The notes below the pieces were generated by a model. It saw only the letters and a program-made list of their open reading frames with translations, had not been told where the DNA came from and searched no databases. Positions 37,669-46,138 of a stretch of 64,000 nucleotides of DNA are shown here, one piece after another. Numbering within the stretch: position 1 is the stretch's first letter; every line of letters starts with the position of its first letter. Both the position numbers and the translations under genes were made by a program. The stretch covers positions 384,123 through 448,122 of the forward strand of contig NTXX01000011.1 in the NCBI GenBank assembly GCA_002559145.1, read 5' to 3'. Source of the DNA: Bacillus sp. AFS006103 (GTDB lineage Bacteria; Bacillota; Bacilli; Bacillales; Cytobacillaceae).

Positions 37669-37799
37669 TAGAAATTATTTAACAATAATAAGTTTTTGAG
37701 ATTAGAATGCAGAAGTAAATAGCTTTTTTTGATGGAGATTGAACTATTCGTTCCTCCATAAAAAGCCCAATTAAATACTAAGCAAGCTATGATTGCTAT

Positions 37800-37892
37800 G
37801 GGTCAAACTATAGCAGGAGCAGCTTCTGGAGAGACCGCAGGAAATCTGCGGCGCCGAAGGGTTCACAATCTCAGGCAAAAGGACAGAAGAGT
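37800..37892 (+). ncRNA. glycine riboswitch aptamer
   Basis: The conserved elements GGAGAGACC (37828-37836), GCGCCGAAGG (37851-37860) and AATCTCAGGCAAAAGGACAG (37868-37887) are in canonical order and spacing. One full aptamer core is seen; the AGCAGGAGCAGC stretch before it and the hairpin further upstream do not clearly form a second aptamer. It lies in the leader of a CycA-type permease gene. Confidence 0.9.
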
Positions 37893-37957
37893 ACGAGTAT
37901 TATTTATTATTCTATCAAAGGAGAAATAAATATTATTTGTTATTCTTATGACCATTT

Positions 37958-37988
37958 GAGATTGGAGTTACTCCAATCTCTTTTTTTT
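37958..37988 (+). terminator. riboswitch expression platform: intrinsic terminator
   Basis: GAGATTGGAG (37958-37967) / CTCCAATCTC (37971-37980) with a three-base loop and eight T. GAGATT of the 5' arm is complementary to AATCTC (37868-37873) in the aptamer core, so an antiterminator that excludes the folded aptamer is possible. Confidence 0.88.
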
Positions 37989-38055
37989 ATTGTGTTAAAC
38001 CATATGTTCATATCTTCACAACAGGGACGTTATAAAAACTAAGGAGGAAATTAAC

Positions 38056-39420
38056 GTGGCAAAACAAGAATTAAAAAGAGATTTAAAAAATCGGCACGTA
38101 CAACTGATTGCAATCGGTGGTACGATTGGTACAGGTTTATTCCTTGGATCAGGAAAAGCGATACAGTTAGCAGGACCATCTATCATATTTGCCTATTTAA
38201 TTGTCGGGATTGCATGTTTTTTTGTAATGAGAGCATTAGGAGAGCTTCTTTTATCAAATGCAGGTTATCAATCATTTACGGATTTCGCCGAGGATTATAT
38301 TGGACCGTGGGCAGCGTATGTAACAGGATGGACGTACTGGTTTTGTTGGATTATGACCGCCATGGCTGATATTATTGCAGTTGGTGTCTATGTGCAATAT
38401 TGGTTCGATATCCCACAATGGATCCCAGCATTAGCCTGTTTAATTCTATTGTTGGGACTAAATTTATTAACGGTAAAGCTTTTTGGAGAGTTAGAGTTTT
38501 GGTTCGCACTAATCAAAGTGATTACCATTCTTTCGTTAATCATCATCGGTGTAGTCTTATTGGTTATGGGCTTTAAAACAGAATCTGGAACGGTTACCAT
38601 AAAAAATCTTTGGGGACATGGTGGTCTTTTTCCAAATGGAATATCAGGTTTCTTACTTTCTTTTCAAATGGTTGTATTCGCATTTGTAGGTGTAGAATTA
38701 GTTGGTGTCTCTGCTGCGGAAACATCCAATCCACGAAAAAATATTCCATCTGCGATTAATAAAATTCCATTACGAATTCTATTCTTCTATGTGGGCGCCC
38801 TTATCATCCTTTTATGTATCAACCCTTGGACGCAACTGAATGCTGCAAATAGTCCATTTGTAAAGACGTTTAGCTTAGTCGGTATTCCGATAGCAGCAGG
38901 AATTATTAATTTTGTTGTCTTAACATCAGCGGCGTCTGCTTGTAACAGTGGAATGTTCTCAACAAGCCGAATCTTATTTAATTTAAGTAATCATGAACAG
39001 GGACCAGCGAAATTTGCTAAATTAAATAAAAATCATGTACCAAGTAATGCATTATTTATTTCAACTCTTGTTCTGTCGGTGGGGGCTCTTTTAAGTAAGC
39101 TGATTCCAGGACAAGCCTTTGGGATTGTGACAACGATCAGTGCGATTTGTTTTATTTGGGTTTGGAGTATTATTTTAATTTGTCATCTACGATATAAGAA
39201 ATCACGCCCGGATTTACATGAAAAGTCGATTTTTAAAGCACCATTTACTCCATTTATAAATTATGCTGTTTTAACGTTATTTGTATTTATTCTTATCATT
39301 ATGCTTTTTGCTGAAGCCACGCGTGTCGCTTTATTACTGACACCACTATGGTTCATTCTGTTATTCGCAACGTATTCATATAGAAGAAAAAAGGAAAAAA
39401 ATATAAGATTATCAGCTTAA
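38056..39420 (+). CDS. amino acid permease, CycA type (glycine/D-alanine/D-serine)
   Basis: A 454-residue APC-superfamily transporter with 12 predicted helices. The N-terminal IGGTIGTGLFLGSGKAI (substrate-binding helix 1 break) and AGPSIIFAYLIVGI identify the amino acid transporter family; the closest known relatives are CycA and B. subtilis YtnA/AlaP. The glycine riboswitch in its leader indicates that glycine (perhaps with alanine or serine) is the physiological substrate. GTG 38056 follows AAGGAGG. The alternative, an exporter, cannot be excluded, but an off-type riboswitch fits import better. Confidence 0.9.
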   Translation: MAKQELKRDLKNRHVQLIAIGGTIGTGLFLGSGKAIQLAGPSIIFAYLIVGIACFFVMRALGELLLSNAGYQSFTDFAEDYIGPWAAYVTGWTYWFCWIMTAMADIIAVGVYVQYWFDIPQWIPALACLILLLGLNLLTVKLFGELEFWFALIKVITILSLIIIGVVLLVMGFKTESGTVTIKNLWGHGGLFPNGISGFLLSFQMVVFAFVGVELVGVSAAETSNPRKNIPSAINKIPLRILFFYVGALIILLCINPWTQLNAANSPFVKTFSLVGIPIAAGIINFVVLTSAASACNSGMFSTSRILFNLSNHEQGPAKFAKLNKNHVPSNALFISTLVLSVGALLSKLIPGQAFGIVTTISAICFIWVWSIILICHLRYKKSRPDLHEKSIFKAPFTPFINYAVLTLFVFILIIMLFAEATRVALLLTPLWFILLFATYSYRRKKEKNIRLSA

Positions 39421-39529
39421 TCATAAATCTTAAGGTTGTTCCTTTTTGTAGTATGGTGTCATCATTCAACTTCAAAACATACACTCTTCATATATGATGT
39501 ATGACATTCGTTCATGAGGAGTGTTTGAA

Positions 39530-39883
39530 ATGAACTTCGAGATGCAAAAGGCGAATATGTTAGCTGAAAATATAAATGGTTTTATCAAATTTGTTCAAAA
39601 AAGTCATGAAAATAAAAACCTCTTACGATTTAATCCAGATAAAGTGTATCAAATCAAACTTATTATTGAAGAGTTTAAGTTTCAAATACTTGCGGATGAA
39701 TTACTAAGAATAAATAGGTATGATTGGAATGGAAAATACACTCATTATTTAGTTGATCGATTAAATGAGGGAATGGCCATTATTGATGAATTTGTAAAAA
39801 ATAACTATAATGAGTTATTCCTTTTTACGGCTAGACTCTACGTCTTAAAGGATCTCAGTCAATCGTTTAATAGGAAAGAATAG
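39530..39883 (+). CDS. unrecognised 117-residue helical protein
   Basis: ATG 39530 lies nine bases after GAGGAG. The protein is soluble, charged and predicted helical, with aromatic-rich segments (FIKFVQKSHENKNLLRF; INRYDWNGKYTHYLVDRL). No family recognised. It is monocistronic, between the permease and a strong terminator. Confidence 0.6.
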   Translation: MNFEMQKANMLAENINGFIKFVQKSHENKNLLRFNPDKVYQIKLIIEEFKFQILADELLRINRYDWNGKYTHYLVDRLNEGMAIIDEFVKNNYNELFLFTARLYVLKDLSQSFNRKE

Positions 39884-39890
39884 GTTGTGA

Positions 39891-39925
39891 ACTCCACCAT
39901 ATATGTAAAATGGTGGAGTTTTTAT
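39891..39925 (+). terminator. terminator after the 117-residue ORF
   Basis: ACTCCACCAT (39891-39900) / ATGGTGGAGT (39910-39919) followed by TTTTATTT. Confidence 0.9.
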
Positions 39926-40023
39926 TTCATCATGATAAAATATATATATGAATTTCAAATAAATAGAAAAGACACTATATTTTCAAAATAATTTTTTTAA
40001 TATAAGAATTTTCGGAAAATAGG

Positions 40024-40053
40024 TTGACACTTTTGGACAAAACATGATATAAA
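40024..40053 (+). promoter_or_regulatory. sigma-A-type promoter of the HMGL-like aldolase gene
   Basis: TTGACA (40024-40029), 18-base spacer, TATAAA (40048-40053), about 80 bases before the start codon. Confidence 0.65.
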
Positions 40054-40135
40054 CACAATAAGAAAATTTTAGTACTTAAAAGTGTGAAAGAATGAATATT
40101 GATAAAAGTGGAATAAACAGGGGGAAATGACTATC

Positions 40136-41095
40136 ATGGAAACTCGTAATAAAATTTTAGACTGTACCATTCGTGATGGAGGATTAGTTAACAATTGGGA
40201 TTTCAGTGTCGAATTTGTTCAAGATTTGTATAACGGCCTTAGTGAAGCTGGCGTTGAATACATGGAGATTGGCTACAAAAACTCTCCAAAGCTTCTTAAA
40301 GCGACTGAGCCCAATCCATGGCGATTTCTTGACGATAACTTCCTGAAAGAAATAATCCCTGTCAAAAAGTTTACGAAGCTATCGGCTTTAGTAGATATTG
40401 GTCGGGTTGACCCTAATGATATCCTTCCTCGTGAACAAAGTGTTTTAGATATGATCCGTGTAGCGTGCTATATCCGTGAAGTAGATAAAGGCTTAGAACT
40501 TGTACAAATGTTCCATGATTTGGGATATGAGACATCACTAAACATTATGGCATTATCAAGTGTACCAGAACAACAACTGATTAAAGCGTTTGAATTGGTG
40601 AAGGAAAGTCCAGTCGATGTTGTCTATATCGTTGACTCCTTTGGAAGCTTAGACCCTGTCGATATTGAGCACCAAGTGAAAAAGTTCAAAGAGATGATTC
40701 CTAACAAACAGCTTGGAATCCATACTCATAACAATATGCAATTAGCTTTTGCCAATACCCTAGCGGCGCTCAGAAATGGAGTTACATTTCTTGATTCATC
40801 TGTATATGGCATGGGTCGTGCAGCAGGCAACTGTAACACAGAACTACTTGTTAGCTACATCCAAAAATCAAGTTATGAAATTAAGCCAGTTCTTGGAGTG
40901 ATTGAGAAGCACATGCTCGAAATGCGTGAAAAGTGGGAGTGGGGCTATATTATTCCTTATATGATTTCAGGTGTATTGAATGAACATCCACGTGTAGCGA
41001 TGGCATACCGTGATAGTGCTGACCGTAATCAATTTGTAGACTTTTATGACAAGGTAACATCACCAGAAAGTACAATAGCTACAACTTTAAAATAG
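40136..41095 (+). CDS. HMGL-like (DRE-TIM) aldolase of unknown substrate
   Basis: A 319-residue TIM-barrel protein of the HMGL/4-hydroxy-2-oxovalerate aldolase superfamily. It begins ILDCTIRDGGLVNNWDFS (the D-x-T-x-RDG metal and substrate motif), has IVDSFGSL, the metal-binding GIHTHNNMQLA, and the SSVYGMGRAAGNCNTE loop. Typical aldolases of this group work with a partner dehydrogenase; none is nearby. ATG 40136 is chosen because AGGGGG ends 11 bases before it, while ATG 40127 would be only two bases from that site. Substrate not assignable; its own promoter and terminator make it monocistronic. Confidence 0.82.
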   Translation: METRNKILDCTIRDGGLVNNWDFSVEFVQDLYNGLSEAGVEYMEIGYKNSPKLLKATEPNPWRFLDDNFLKEIIPVKKFTKLSALVDIGRVDPNDILPREQSVLDMIRVACYIREVDKGLELVQMFHDLGYETSLNIMALSSVPEQQLIKAFELVKESPVDVVYIVDSFGSLDPVDIEHQVKKFKEMIPNKQLGIHTHNNMQLAFANTLAALRNGVTFLDSSVYGMGRAAGNCNTELLVSYIQKSSYEIKPVLGVIEKHMLEMREKWEWGYIIPYMISGVLNEHPRVAMAYRDSADRNQFVDFYDKVTSPESTIATTLK

Positions 41096-41107
41096 TTTAA
41101 ATTGCTC

Positions 41108-41139
41108 AGGAGTACCTCTTTCGATGGGGTACTTTTTTA
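41108..41139 (+). terminator. terminator after the HMGL-like gene
   Basis: AGTACC (41111-41116) / GGTACT (41128-41133) followed by a T run. Confidence 0.75.
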
Positions 41140-41232
41140 ATTCCTACTATGCTTCTACAACGAAATCTGAGCCATAAAAGGATATAATGGATTTTGTGCG
41201 ATTCTATCAAGTTTAACCAGGAGGTATGCTGC

Positions 41233-42831
41233 CTGAAAAATAAAAAAATATCACTGCAGATAAAAATATTTGGGCTCGTCCTATTACTGGGATTATTGTG
41301 TATTCTTCTGCTGTCAGCATTTTTCAGCTATATGGAAAGTAAACAAATAGAGGAAAACAGGGGTAGACTGGCGCTGGAAATCTCGAAAACGGTATCATTC
41401 ATACCCTCTATTATTGCTGCGTTTCAAACAAGTGACCCATCTAAAACGATACAGCCGCTAGCAGAAAAAATCCGAATAGAAACCGGTGCTGAGTTTGTTG
41501 TTATAGGAAACAAAGAAGGAACAAGATTTTCGCATCCTTTACCATCGATGATTGGAAAGAAAATGAAGGGCGGCGATAACGAAAGGGCGATTAAGAAAGG
41601 TGAATATTATGTATCCAAGGCAATGGGTTCACTCGGGCCTTCGATCAGAGGGAAATCTCCTATTTTTGATCAAAAAGGTGAAGTGATTGGAATTGTTTCG
41701 GTAGGATTTCTTCTTGAAGATGTCCATCAGCAAATCATAAATAATACCACCAAGGTAATTCTTGTTTCCCTTGTCGCGTTTTTGATTTCCCTTTTCGGAA
41801 GTATCCTGCTGGGACGGAATATCCGGAAAGATACAATGGGTCTCGAACCATTTGAAATTGCGGCACTTTATAAAGAAAAAAACGCTGTGCTCCATGGAGT
41901 GAAAGAGGGAATTTTAGCAGTAGATAAAGAAGGCTACATTACGATGATGAATCAGCCCGCCAAACGATTATTACAAATTAAAGGATCAGTGCGCCATTTA
42001 AAAGTAGATGGGCTGTTTCCTTCTGACTATTTATATGAAGTCTTAAAATCGGGAAATCCACAAGTTGACAAAGAAATGACTTGGAAAGATAAAACCGTAA
42101 TTGTTAACTGTACTCCACTCTTTGAAGAATCCGGGATTAGTGGAGTGGTTGCTTCTTTTCGTGATAAAACAGAAATAGGGCATATGTTAAACACGCTTTC
42201 AGAAGTGAACAGATATTCGGAAGATCTCCGTGCACAAACACATGAATACACCAATAAATTATATGTGTTATTAGGTCTTCTGCAACTTGGAGAAACGGAG
42301 CAAGCAATCGATATGATCCAATCAGAAACTCGAGGTTTGCAATTTCAGAATTCTATTGTTTTTAACCATATTGAAGACACGAAAGTCCAAGCCATCCTCT
42401 TAGGAAAATTAGGAAAAGCATCGGAAAAGAAAATAAAGTTTGAGATCGTATCTGATAGCTTTTTAAAGAAATTGCCATCCCATTTTAAGCTTTCTAACTT
42501 AATCGTGATTCTTGGAAACTTAATTGACAATGCCTTTGAAGCGGTCTATGGTTTTGATGCCCCTACGGTAAGATTCTTTGCAACTGATATTGGTAGTGAC
42601 ATAATTTTTGAGATTTCGGATAATGGGAAGGGAATAAGAGATAAAGAAATTCCACTTCTATTTGCTAGAGGTTTTACATCTAAAAATGGGGTCGAGCCTA
42701 GAGGTTTTGGCCTATCTAATGCGGAAGATGCAGTTATAGAAATGAATGGGATGATTGAGGTGCAAAGTACCCCGGAGAGTGGAACGGTCTTTACCGTGTA
42801 TCTTCCTAAGGAATGCGAGAGGAGTGAATAA
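41233..42831 (+). CDS. citS: CitA/DcuS-type sensor histidine kinase
   Basis: A 532-residue membrane kinase: helix 1 (about 10-35), extracytoplasmic PDC/CACHE sensor (about 40-160, RIETGAEFVVIGNKEGTRFSH in its core), helix 2 (about 170-195), PAS domain (about 210-310), then a DHp with QTHEYTNKLYVL (phospho-His) and an HATPase with NLIDNAFEA (N box) and SDNGKGI (G1). This is the CitS/DctS/MalK family that senses citrate or C4-dicarboxylates. AGGAGG at 41219-41224 points to a CTG start at 41233; the frame has an earlier GTG at 41194 with no RBS. Citrate is suggested by the CitM-type gene downstream. Confidence 0.9.
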   Translation: MKNKKISLQIKIFGLVLLLGLLCILLLSAFFSYMESKQIEENRGRLALEISKTVSFIPSIIAAFQTSDPSKTIQPLAEKIRIETGAEFVVIGNKEGTRFSHPLPSMIGKKMKGGDNERAIKKGEYYVSKAMGSLGPSIRGKSPIFDQKGEVIGIVSVGFLLEDVHQQIINNTTKVILVSLVAFLISLFGSILLGRNIRKDTMGLEPFEIAALYKEKNAVLHGVKEGILAVDKEGYITMMNQPAKRLLQIKGSVRHLKVDGLFPSDYLYEVLKSGNPQVDKEMTWKDKTVIVNCTPLFEESGISGVVASFRDKTEIGHMLNTLSEVNRYSEDLRAQTHEYTNKLYVLLGLLQLGETEQAIDMIQSETRGLQFQNSIVFNHIEDTKVQAILLGKLGKASEKKIKFEIVSDSFLKKLPSHFKLSNLIVILGNLIDNAFEAVYGFDAPTVRFFATDIGSDIIFEISDNGKGIRDKEIPLLFARGFTSKNGVEPRGFGLSNAEDAVIEMNGMIEVQSTPESGTVFTVYLPKECERSE

Positions 42832-42832
42832 C

Positions 42833-43516
42833 TTGAATAGGATAAAAGCAGCCATTGCAGAAGATGATTTCCGAGTTGCCGATATACATGAAAAATTTTT
42901 AAAAAAATTTAAGGAAATCGAAGTGGTTGGAAAATCATTGAACGGTGAGCAGACACTTCAAATTTTGTCTGAGGAAACTCCCGATCTATTGATTCTGGAT
43001 GTATATATGCCTGACATGCTGGGATCCGATTTGCTGCCAATCATCCGCGAGCGTTTCCCTAAGGTAGGTATTATTATGATATCTGCTGCAACGGATAGAG
43101 CATTTATTGAAAAAGCATTAGGTTATGGAGTCGAGCATTATTTGATCAAGCCCGTAAATAGGGAAAGATTTGATGAAGTTATTTTAGAATATATAAAAAA
43201 GCACTCCCTCCTAAATACCAGACATGAGGTTGATCAGAATTATGTTGATCTTCTTTTTGGAAATAATAAAATGGAAAAGGCGGGAAAGGGTCCAGGATTG
43301 CCTAAAGGAATTGATGAAATCACACTTGGAAAGGTGAAAAATGCTCTGCAGCTGAAAAATCAAGGTCTTTCTGCAGAAGAAGTGGGGAATGAAATAGGAG
43401 CATCCCGGATTACAGCCCGCCGATACTTGGAATATCTATCTTCCATTAAGGAAGCAAAAGCGGAAGTAGTGTATGGGATTGTCGGGAGGCCGGAAAGAAA
43501 ATATTATCCTGTTTAG
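42833..43516 (+). CDS. citT: CitB/CitT-type response regulator
   Basis: A 227-residue regulator: receiver domain (1-125) with phospho-acceptor D56 in LILDVYMPD, acidic pair E10-D11 and the conserved K near residue 107, then a C-terminal helix-turn-helix (about 185-215: LSAEEVGNEIGASRITARRYL). TTG 42833 sits one base after the kinase stop and nine bases after GAGAGGAG; upstream frame is inside the kinase gene. It would activate the downstream citrate transporter gene when phosphorylated by the partner kinase. Confidence 0.92.
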   Translation: MNRIKAAIAEDDFRVADIHEKFLKKFKEIEVVGKSLNGEQTLQILSEETPDLLILDVYMPDMLGSDLLPIIRERFPKVGIIMISAATDRAFIEKALGYGVEHYLIKPVNRERFDEVILEYIKKHSLLNTRHEVDQNYVDLLFGNNKMEKAGKGPGLPKGIDEITLGKVKNALQLKNQGLSAEEVGNEIGASRITARRYLEYLSSIKEAKAEVVYGIVGRPERKYYPV

Positions 43517-43518
43517 TG

Positions 43519-43547
43519 AGGGTGCCTGCCAAAGGCATCCTTTCTTT
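43519..43547 (+). terminator. terminator after the two-component genes
   Basis: GGGTGCCT (43519-43526) / AGGCATCC (43533-43540) with G-U pairing, then TTTCTTTC. Confidence 0.7.
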
Positions 43548-43636
43548 CATAAGTATATTCATGAGCTAGTTCAAGTTGAAACTAGCCGTGAACAATATGA
43601 ACAAAATATAGAATAATGTACGATAATAACATTATG

Positions 43637-43651
43637 TTGAAAACGTTTTCA
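43637..43651 (+). promoter_or_regulatory. cre site (CcpA box) upstream of the citrate transporter gene
   Basis: TTGAAAACGTTTTCA matches the cre consensus WTGNAANCGNWNNCW at all fixed positions and contains a perfect 14-base palindrome. It is 52 bases before the transporter start codon, so catabolite repression by CcpA is predicted. Confidence 0.85.
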
Positions 43652-43702
43652 CCCCTGAATATTTAGATTATTATTAATTTACTAACAAAAGGGGTGAAGA
43701 GG

Positions 43703-44995
43703 ATGCTTTCCATTTTAGGATTTTTAATGATCTTTATTTTTATGATTTTAATTATGACAAAACGTCTCTCAGCAATGATTGCTTTAATGGTTGTTCCAAT
43801 AATATTTGCATTAATAGGTGGGTTCGGAAAAGAAATGGGACCGATGGCGCTGGAAGGAATAAAGAGTGTCGCACCAACAGGCATTATGATTCTTTTTGCG
43901 ATTCTTTTTTTCGGCATCATGATCGATGCAGGGGTATTTGATCCGATCATTTCTACGATTTTGAAAGTCGTTAAAGGGGATCCTGTAAAAATAGCGATCG
44001 GAACGGCAGTACTTGCGTTATTAATCTCGTTAGATGGGGATGGAACCACTACATATATGATTACTATTTCAGCGATGCTTCCATTATATAAACGGATTGG
44101 CATGAAGCCATTGGTCCTAGCAGGAATTGCTGTATCTTCTTCGGGTGTGATGAACCTTCTTCCATGGGGTGGTCCTACTGCACGGGCAATGACAGCCTTG
44201 CATCTTGAGATGGGAGATATTTTTACTCCGGTAATTCCTAGTATGGTAGGCGGGGTGTTGTTTGTATTGTTCATGGCCTACTGCCTTGGCAGAAAAGAGC
44301 GTAAACGGATAGGAGTTATGGAAATTGATTATAGCACCATGTCATTGATGGCAGCTACATCAGAGGATGCTTTCCTGAAACGTCCCAAATTAATTCTTGT
44401 AAACTATCTATTAACCATTCTACTTTTAGTTGCCTTAATTCAGGAAGTACTGCCTACCGCTGTATTGTTTATGATTGGATTCGCGATTGCCATCACGATC
44501 AATTATCCAAATCTAAGTGAACAAAAAGAACGAATCATGCACTATGCAGATAATGCGTTATCGGTTGTTTCCATGGTGTTTGCTGCAGGTATTTTTACAG
44601 GTATTCTCGCAGGGACGAAAATGGTTGATGCCATGGCACATACGATGATTACTCATATTCCAGATGGCCTTGGCTCGCATTTTGCTCTTATTACAGCCGT
44701 CATTAGTGCTCCATTTACATTTTTCATGTCCAATGATGCATTTTACTATGGAGTTCTACCTTTGCTTGCTAAAGCGGCAAGTGTTTATGGAATAGATCCC
44801 GCTATGATCGGAAGAGCATCACTAATGGGATTACCAGTCCATTTATTAAGCCCTCTAGTACCATCCACCTATTTATTAGTTGGGATGGTCGGTGAAGATT
44901 TCGGAGATTTGCAACGTACATTTCTAAAATGGGCATGCGGATCGACAGCGGTTATGATTTTAGTGGCAGTTATGTTGTCTATTATTCCAATCTAA
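43703..44995 (+). CDS. citM: CitM-type citrate:metal symporter (CitMHS family)
   Basis: A 430-residue transporter with about 12 helices. Segments LISLDGDGTTTYMI and MNLLPWGGPTARAM contain the charged/small residues of the metal-citrate transporter family; FMSNDAFYYGVLPLLAKAA is also family typical. It takes up citrate complexed with a divalent metal. ATG 43703 follows AAGGGG at eight bases. Located after citST-like genes and controlled by a perfect cre box, as is citM of B. subtilis. Metal preference (Mg versus Ca, CitM versus CitH) cannot be read. Confidence 0.92.
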   Translation: MLSILGFLMIFIFMILIMTKRLSAMIALMVVPIIFALIGGFGKEMGPMALEGIKSVAPTGIMILFAILFFGIMIDAGVFDPIISTILKVVKGDPVKIAIGTAVLALLISLDGDGTTTYMITISAMLPLYKRIGMKPLVLAGIAVSSSGVMNLLPWGGPTARAMTALHLEMGDIFTPVIPSMVGGVLFVLFMAYCLGRKERKRIGVMEIDYSTMSLMAATSEDAFLKRPKLILVNYLLTILLLVALIQEVLPTAVLFMIGFAIAITINYPNLSEQKERIMHYADNALSVVSMVFAAGIFTGILAGTKMVDAMAHTMITHIPDGLGSHFALITAVISAPFTFFMSNDAFYYGVLPLLAKAASVYGIDPAMIGRASLMGLPVHLLSPLVPSTYLLVGMVGEDFGDLQRTFLKWACGSTAVMILVAVMLSIIPI

Positions 44996-45007
44996 CAGCT
45001 AGCTCAT

Positions 45008-45045
45008 AGTCCAAAGACTCGTTAGAAGAGTTTTTGGACTAAATT
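45008..45045 (+). terminator. hairpin between citM and the AEC gene
   Basis: TAGTCCAAAGACTC and its near complement GAGTTTTTGGACTA enclose a short loop; the U tract is poor, so it may attenuate rather than stop transcription. Confidence 0.5.
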
Positions 45046-45076
45046 TGATTTAAAGGAGTTAAAAAAGGAGAGCTTT

Positions 45077-46000
45077 ATGGATGTATTTTTTCTTATCTTA
45101 TTGAATGTCATTTTACCAGTATTTACTTTAATAGGGGCTGGTGTATTTCTTCACCGAAAATTTAAGTTTGATATGAACACCTTATCAAAGTTAAATACCT
45201 ATTTTCTTATGCCTTGTGTCAGCTTTGTAAATATTTATCAAAATAATGTCGGGGGAAAAACACTTTTACATATTCTTGGCTTCTTAGTGATTCAATGTTC
45301 GTGCTTAATGATCATAAGTTCTTTCATATCAAAAGCAGCAAAATTTGATAACAGTCTATCTTCCACATTTAAGAATAGCGTGGTCCTAAATAATTCCGGG
45401 AACTTTGGGTTACCTGTCAGTCAACTTGTATTTCAACATAACCCATTGGGTACATCCATACAGATTGTGGTGATGATTTTTCAAAATTTGCTTACCTACA
45501 CCTACGGTTTGCTAAATTCTGTTTCCGTTGATCAACGTGGAGTAAAGGCAATGAAGGAATTTTTAAGAAATCCAGTCATTTATGCCTTTTTATTAGGATT
45601 GATTCTCCACTTGTATCATATTAAACTCCCAACATTTTTATGGACTCCGATCAATAATACTTCCAATGCTTTCTTGGCAGTGGCACTAGTTACGCTAGGG
45701 GCACAAAGTGCTTATATAAAAATTAGTCGTATCTCTTTACCGCTGTTCTTAAGTTTATTTGGTCGATTAATCCTATCTCCGGCCATTGCATTCATCATTA
45801 TTTTTGCATTGAAATTGGAAGGAACTACGGCACAAGCCTTGTTTATTGCAAGCTCTTTCCCGACATCAAGAAACAGTGCGCTTTTCGCTTTAGAATATGG
45901 AAATCATCCGGAATACGCTGCACAAGTTGTTTTGTTATCAACCATTCTTAGCATGATTACTGTAACCACGGTAGTATTTTTATCGACAATTTTATTTTAA
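45077..46000 (+). CDS. AEC-family (auxin efflux carrier-like) transporter
   Basis: A 307-residue membrane protein with ten predicted helices in two inverted halves, each with a broken helix (LNTYFLMPCVSFVNIY; NNSGNFGLPVSQLVF is the hallmark of the family; SSFPTSRNSALFA in the second half). In bacteria the family moves malate, malonate or other organic acids. Adjacent citrate genes suggest an organic acid substrate, but this is inference. RBS AAAGGAG at 45067-45073. Confidence 0.85.
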   Translation: MDVFFLILLNVILPVFTLIGAGVFLHRKFKFDMNTLSKLNTYFLMPCVSFVNIYQNNVGGKTLLHILGFLVIQCSCLMIISSFISKAAKFDNSLSSTFKNSVVLNNSGNFGLPVSQLVFQHNPLGTSIQIVVMIFQNLLTYTYGLLNSVSVDQRGVKAMKEFLRNPVIYAFLLGLILHLYHIKLPTFLWTPINNTSNAFLAVALVTLGAQSAYIKISRISLPLFLSLFGRLILSPAIAFIIIFALKLEGTTAQALFIASSFPTSRNSALFALEYGNHPEYAAQVVLLSTILSMITVTTVVFLSTILF

Positions 46001-46008
46001 CCTTGTAA

Positions 46009-46036
46009 AGACCGTTTATTTATTTAAACGGTCTCA
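46009..46036 (+). terminator. terminator of the AEC gene
   Basis: AGACCGTTTA (46009-46018) / TAAACGGTCT (46025-46034) followed by CATTGTTGT. Confidence 0.75.
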
Positions 46037-46138
46037 TTGTTGTCATACTATATTGTTAAAACCTATAACATTAAATATAATGAGAATAGTTTGATAGTTA
46101 AGAAGAATAATACAACCTTAAGAAGTAGGTATGAATGT

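Noticed and set aside
43663..44274. 203-codon minus-strand frame inside the citrate transporter gene
   Set aside because: Ile/Pro-rich antisense shadow of a membrane protein gene; no RBS.
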